A stretch of 64,000 nt of DNA, taken from contig NZ_QLKQ01000016.1 of the NCBI RefSeq assembly GCF_003349955.1, positions 1 to 64,000 on the forward strand. The letters run 5' to 3'. A program made the translations under genes and the position numbers. This DNA is from Azospirillum brasilense. Lineage in GTDB: Bacteria; Pseudomonadota; Alphaproteobacteria; Azospirillales; Azospirillaceae. Positions 61,282 through 64,000 of this stretch are shown piece by piece. The notes beneath the pieces are model-generated. The model was not told the origin of the DNA, did no database searches, and was given only the letters and a program-made list of their open reading frames with translations. Every line of letters starts with the position of its first letter. Positions within the stretch are counted from its first letter, which is position 1.

Positions 61282-61755
61282 TCAGATCGAGATCCGCAGC
61301 GACTGGCGCGGCGGCTGGCTGTCCGGCGCGGCAACCGGGGGGGCCATCGGAGGACGGGCCGCCTGCGGAGCCGGAGCCGGCTGCCCTGGGGCGACCGTGT
61401 CGGGGCGGGCGGTCAGGCCGCTGGCCACCGACCGGTTGATGCTGATGAGGGTTTCCAGCTTCGACACGTCGAGATCGATCAGGCGGGCGACCGTCTCGCG
61501 GTCGACCAGCAGCGACAGGGCGGCGATGTTGGTCCGCACCTCCGGCGGGTGACCGCAATCCTCCTCGGTCATCGCGGCCTGGAAAATCGTCCAAAGGCGC
61601 TGGTTCAATTGCAGGGCGCCGCGAAGCGTCTCTTCGTTCACGGGGCTGCGCCCGGCATCGATCAGGCGCCGTGACGCCTCCGCCAAAGCCCAGGCCTCGA
61701 CATCGCGCGGATTGTCGGAGGTCGGCTTGTTCGCGTATGTCGGTGTCGGCTTCAT
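61282..61755 (-). CDS. flaF: Flagellar biosynthesis regulator FlaF
   Basis: 157-residue FlaF-family protein, restricted to alphaproteobacteria, where it works with FlbT to couple flagellin translation to secretion. Family features: ASRRLIDAGRSPVNEETLRGALQLNQRLWTIFQAAMTEED, PEVRTNIAALSLLVDRET and LETLISINRSVASGL (in parts). The last 40 residues are a Pro/Ala-rich extension (PGQPAPAPQAARPPMAPP), longer than in Caulobacter. FlbT is not in the window. A sigma-70-type promoter precedes it and a bidirectional terminator separates it from flgL. Confidence 0.88.
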   Translation of the reverse strand: MKPTPTYANKPTSDNPRDVEAWALAEASRRLIDAGRSPVNEETLRGALQLNQRLWTIFQAAMTEEDCGHPPEVRTNIAALSLLVDRETVARLIDLDVSKLETLISINRSVASGLTARPDTVAPGQPAPAPQAARPPMAPPVAAPDSQPPRQSLRISI

Positions 61756-61816
61756 TCCAAACCCTCGGGACAGGCCGCCGGACAGAGCAATGCTGAATCA
61801 GGTCCGGACCAAAAGG

Positions 61817-61845
61817 ATTGTCAGCGATCCTTCAATCCTTGTCAA
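61817..61845 (-). promoter_or_regulatory. Sigma-70-type promoter for flaF
   Basis: On the minus strand TTGACA (61845-61840), a 17-base spacer, and GACAAT (61822-61817, four of six consensus bases). Expected start near 61810, about 55 bases before the ATG. It begins three bases after the glycosyltransferase gene ends. Confidence 0.55.
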
Positions 61846-61847
61846 CT

Positions 61848-62846
61848 TTACGGACCTGTCTCCGGTGATTTGCAAGGATTTGTCACGACTTCGCACCGTT
61901 CCGGCGTCGCCGGACCAAGCAGTTCTCCGGCCGCCTGTTCGACCGCATCCACGGAAATGCCGTCCATCAGTCCGGTGGCCCGCGGATCGGCCTTCTGGCG
62001 AGCGAGAAGCTCGGACCGCGGAACCCGGCTGATCACGGTGCGCGCCGCCACGCCCCACGGGCCGTAGATTTCCGGGAAGCCCGGCCCGAACAGCCCGACG
62101 GTCGGCGTGCCGGCGGCGGCGGCGATGTGCATCAACCCGGAATCGTTGCCGATGTAGAGCGCCGCCCGGCGCACGCAGGCCGCCGCGGCCATGGGATCGG
62201 TGCGCCCGGTCAGGTCGATGGCCCGCTCGCCCAGTGCCTCCAGAACCGGCCGGGCGCGCTCGCGCTCCGGCCCGGCGGCCAGCACGGCGACACGCCGGCC
62301 GGACAGCCGGCCGCCGGGACCGGTCAGCCGCGCCGCCAGTTCGGCGAAGCGGTCCGCCGGCCATTCCTTGCCGGTCCAGTTCGCGGTCGGGCCGATCGCC
62401 AGGAACGGCTCCGCGCCGCCGGGCAGCAGCCGGTCGGCCTCGGCCTCGGCCGCCGCGTCGATCCACAGGCGGGGCGACGGCGGCGGGGACAGGCCGAGCA
62501 CCCGCCCGATCTCCTCCACCTTGTGGAGATGCGGGGCGCGGGCGTGGAAGAACCGGCGCCGCGCCAGAACCAGACGACCGACCGCGGAGTTGCGCAGATC
62601 CACCACCAGATCCCAGCGCGTGCCGACGCAGGCGCGCCAGAGGTCGACCCAATGCCGCGCCCAGGCCCGCTTCGGCATGGGGATCAGACGCTCCAGCCGC
62701 GGAACGGAACGGAACAGCGGCGCCGGCAGCGGGCCGCAGGCGATGGTCAGCGCGGCATCCGGATGCCGTTCGCTCAGATGGGCCAGCAGCCCGGTGGAGA
62801 GGACCGCGTCGCCCAGCCGGTTGGACGTGATGAACAGGATGCGCAA
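61848..62846 (-). CDS. ADP-heptose:LPS heptosyltransferase-like glycosyltransferase (GT9)
   Basis: 332-residue GT9-family protein. N-terminal acceptor domain: LRILFITSNRLGDAVLSTGLLAHL, with the conserved Asp of GDAVLSTG. C-terminal nucleotide-sugar domain: FLAIGPTANWTGKEWPADRFAEL, VAVLAAGPERERA and the donor-binding ALYIGNDSGLMHIAAAAGTPTVGLFGP. It probably adds heptose or a related sugar to the LPS core at the inner membrane. No ATG opens the fold; the best start is TTG at 62846, preceded by GAGGGGG, 16 bases after lptF. Co-transcribed with lptF. Confidence 0.88.
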   Translation of the reverse strand: MRILFITSNRLGDAVLSTGLLAHLSERHPDAALTIACGPLPAPLFRSVPRLERLIPMPKRAWARHWVDLWRACVGTRWDLVVDLRNSAVGRLVLARRRFFHARAPHLHKVEEIGRVLGLSPPPSPRLWIDAAAEAEADRLLPGGAEPFLAIGPTANWTGKEWPADRFAELAARLTGPGGRLSGRRVAVLAAGPERERARPVLEALGERAIDLTGRTDPMAAAACVRRAALYIGNDSGLMHIAAAAGTPTVGLFGPGFPEIYGPWGVAARTVISRVPRSELLARQKADPRATGLMDGISVDAVEQAAGELLGPATPERCEVVTNPCKSPETGP

Positions 62847-62862
62847 GACCCGGTCCGCCCCC

Positions 62863-63990
62863 TCAGCCCGCCGCCGCTTCGCCACCGGGCGGCACACGCC
62901 GCCGCAGGTTGCGCGACAGGATCCAGGCCGCCGGCACCAGGGCCGCCACCGGCAGCACATACATCAGCGGCACCAGCACGGTCACCTTGGCGGCAAGGCT
63001 GGACAGGCCAAGGACGGCGGACTGGATCGCCATCACCACCAGCACCGCGGTGGTCACGCGCACCGACTGGCCGCGCCGGTTGAACTCACCCGACAGCAGG
63101 CAGGCCAGCGCCACCATGGTGTAGGCCAGCGCCAGCAGGGGCGTGGACAGGCGGTGGTGCAGTTCCGCCAGCAGGTCCCGCATCATCTTCGGGTCCGCCG
63201 CCATCTGGGCCGGCGGGTGCAGCAACTCGTCGGTGGACCGCTCGCGGGCGTCCGGATAGCGCTCGGCGCTGGCGCTGCTCAGCACCTTCAGGTCCACCGC
63301 GTAGCGTTCGAAGAAGAGCTGGGACAGCCGGTCGGTCTTGCGGTCCAGCTCCTGCCGGTTGCCGTTGTAGACGACGAAGCGCGCGCCCTCCGACCCGGTC
63401 AGCATCACCGCCCGCTCGCCCATGATCGTCACCGGCTTCTCCGGAACGCGCCCGTCATGGATGATCACGCTGTGCAGGTTGGCGTCGCTGTCGCGCTCGC
63501 GCACGAAGACGCTGAAGCGGTCGCCCACCTCGTTGAACACGCCCTCGCGCAGGAACAGCTGCGAATAGTCGCTGCGCACGGCGTATTCCATGCGCACCAG
63601 CTCCTGGTGGGCGGCGGGCGTCAGCCAGAGGTTCAGCACATAGACGACCACCGTGACGCCGAAGGCCAGCAGCATCGCCGGCGCCGCCAGGGCGAAGGGG
63701 CCGACGCCGGCGGCGCGCATCACCACCAGCTCGCTGTCGGTCGCCAGACGGTTGTAGGTGAACAGCACCGCCCCGACCAGGGCCAGCGGCAGCACGATGC
63801 CGAGGAAGGTCGGCACCGTCAGGATGAGCAGCCACAGGAACACCCGCATCGGCGCCCCGGCCTCCACCACCATCTCGATCAGCCGCAGAGACTGGCTCAG
63901 CCAGATCGTCAAGGTCAGGCCGGCCGTGGAATACAGGAGGGCGATCAGAAGATTGCGGAAGAGATAGCGTTGCAGTCGGTTCATGTGCAT
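62863..63990 (-). CDS. lptF: LPS export ABC transporter permease LptF
   Basis: 375-residue permease of the LptF/LptG (YjgP/YjgQ) family: three N-terminal membrane helices (about 12-34, 53-79 and 98-121), a periplasmic beta-jellyroll domain (about 130-265, including RFSVFVRERDSDANLHSVIIHD in parts), and three C-terminal helices (about 282-300, 312-333 and 338-360). NRLATDSELVVMRAAGVG is the coupling-helix motif that contacts the LptB ATPase. It extracts LPS from the inner membrane for the Lpt bridge. The start is ATG at 63990 or 63984. It runs almost to the window edge; lptG is not visible. Confidence 0.92.
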   Translation of the reverse strand: MHMNRLQRYLFRNLLIALLYSTAGLTLTIWLSQSLRLIEMVVEAGAPMRVFLWLLILTVPTFLGIVLPLALVGAVLFTYNRLATDSELVVMRAAGVGPFALAAPAMLLAFGVTVVVYVLNLWLTPAAHQELVRMEYAVRSDYSQLFLREGVFNEVGDRFSVFVRERDSDANLHSVIIHDGRVPEKPVTIMGERAVMLTGSEGARFVVYNGNRQELDRKTDRLSQLFFERYAVDLKVLSSASAERYPDARERSTDELLHPPAQMAADPKMMRDLLAELHHRLSTPLLALAYTMVALACLLSGEFNRRGQSVRVTTAVLVVMAIQSAVLGLSSLAAKVTVLVPLMYVLPVAALVPAAWILSRNLRRRVPPGGEAAAG

Positions 63991-64000
63991 GCGTCACGGG

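Overview
The window is a GC-rich chromosomal segment from an alphaproteobacterium, most likely Azospirillum or a close Rhodospirillales relative (inference). The grounds are the strong codon bias, a FlaF-type flagellar regulator beside sigma-54-controlled hook genes, an oxygen-dependent cobalamin pathway (CobG, CobN, BluB), ketone-body/PHB enzymes, and possible EcfG-type stress promoters. No tRNA, rRNA, CRISPR array, prophage or transposase was seen.

Layout: (1) 1-3005: the 3' end of a receiver-domain gene, an OmpR/EnvZ-like two-component pair and an HNH nuclease. The first 136 bases carry a perfect 46-bp inverted repeat that touches the window edge. (2) 3031-4250: an AT-rich islet with one membrane/SPOR-like protein. 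(3) 4250-7417: an FAD oxidoreductase, several tiny proteins and a DUF983 protein. (4) 7498-16579: trehalose/alpha-glucan metabolism, made of one giant maltokinase-TreZ-MalQ fusion, TreY and a cupin. (5) 16770-18976: small proteins, a stand-alone receiver and a YfcG-like GST. (6) 19024-26862, minus strand: livG-livF-livK-livH-livM-aacS-bdhA, an ABC importer joined to acetoacetyl-CoA synthetase and 3-hydroxybutyrate dehydrogenase, with a sigma-54-like promoter. (7) 27167-42983: a cobalamin riboswitch, then cobW-N-G-H-I-J, cobK (minus), cobL-E-M, cbiD (minus) and cobA-B-bluB. (8) 42995-46419: a BdcA/BdcR-like pair with two operator copies, an AhpD-like protein and a MocR-type regulator. (9) 46517-51811: a candidate small RNA with a terminator, a lipoprotein, a 5'-nucleotidase-like protein that has lost its metal ligands, and a large sensor kinase next to it. 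(10) 51837-61755: DUF1491, a TPR/glycosyltransferase-like protein, a Cys-rich small protein, then a sigma-54 promoter and flgE-flgK-flgL, a bidirectional terminator, and flaF facing them. (11) 61848-63990, minus strand: an ADP-heptose-type glycosyltransferase and lptF.

Working together: the cob genes cover most of corrin ring synthesis from uroporphyrinogen III to the a,c-diamide, plus the lower ligand (BluB) and the large cobaltochelatase subunit. CobS/CobT and the late nucleotide-loop genes are not here. TreY plus the fusion would turn alpha-glucans into trehalose, recycle maltodextrins and possibly phosphorylate maltose. BdhA and AacS would send 3-hydroxybutyrate to acetoacetyl-CoA.

GC-rich palindromic intergenic repeats (CCCTCTCCC-type and CCCTCCCCC-type) follow many genes. 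One lies in frame inside cobG and another supplies the stop codon of the trehalose fusion gene.
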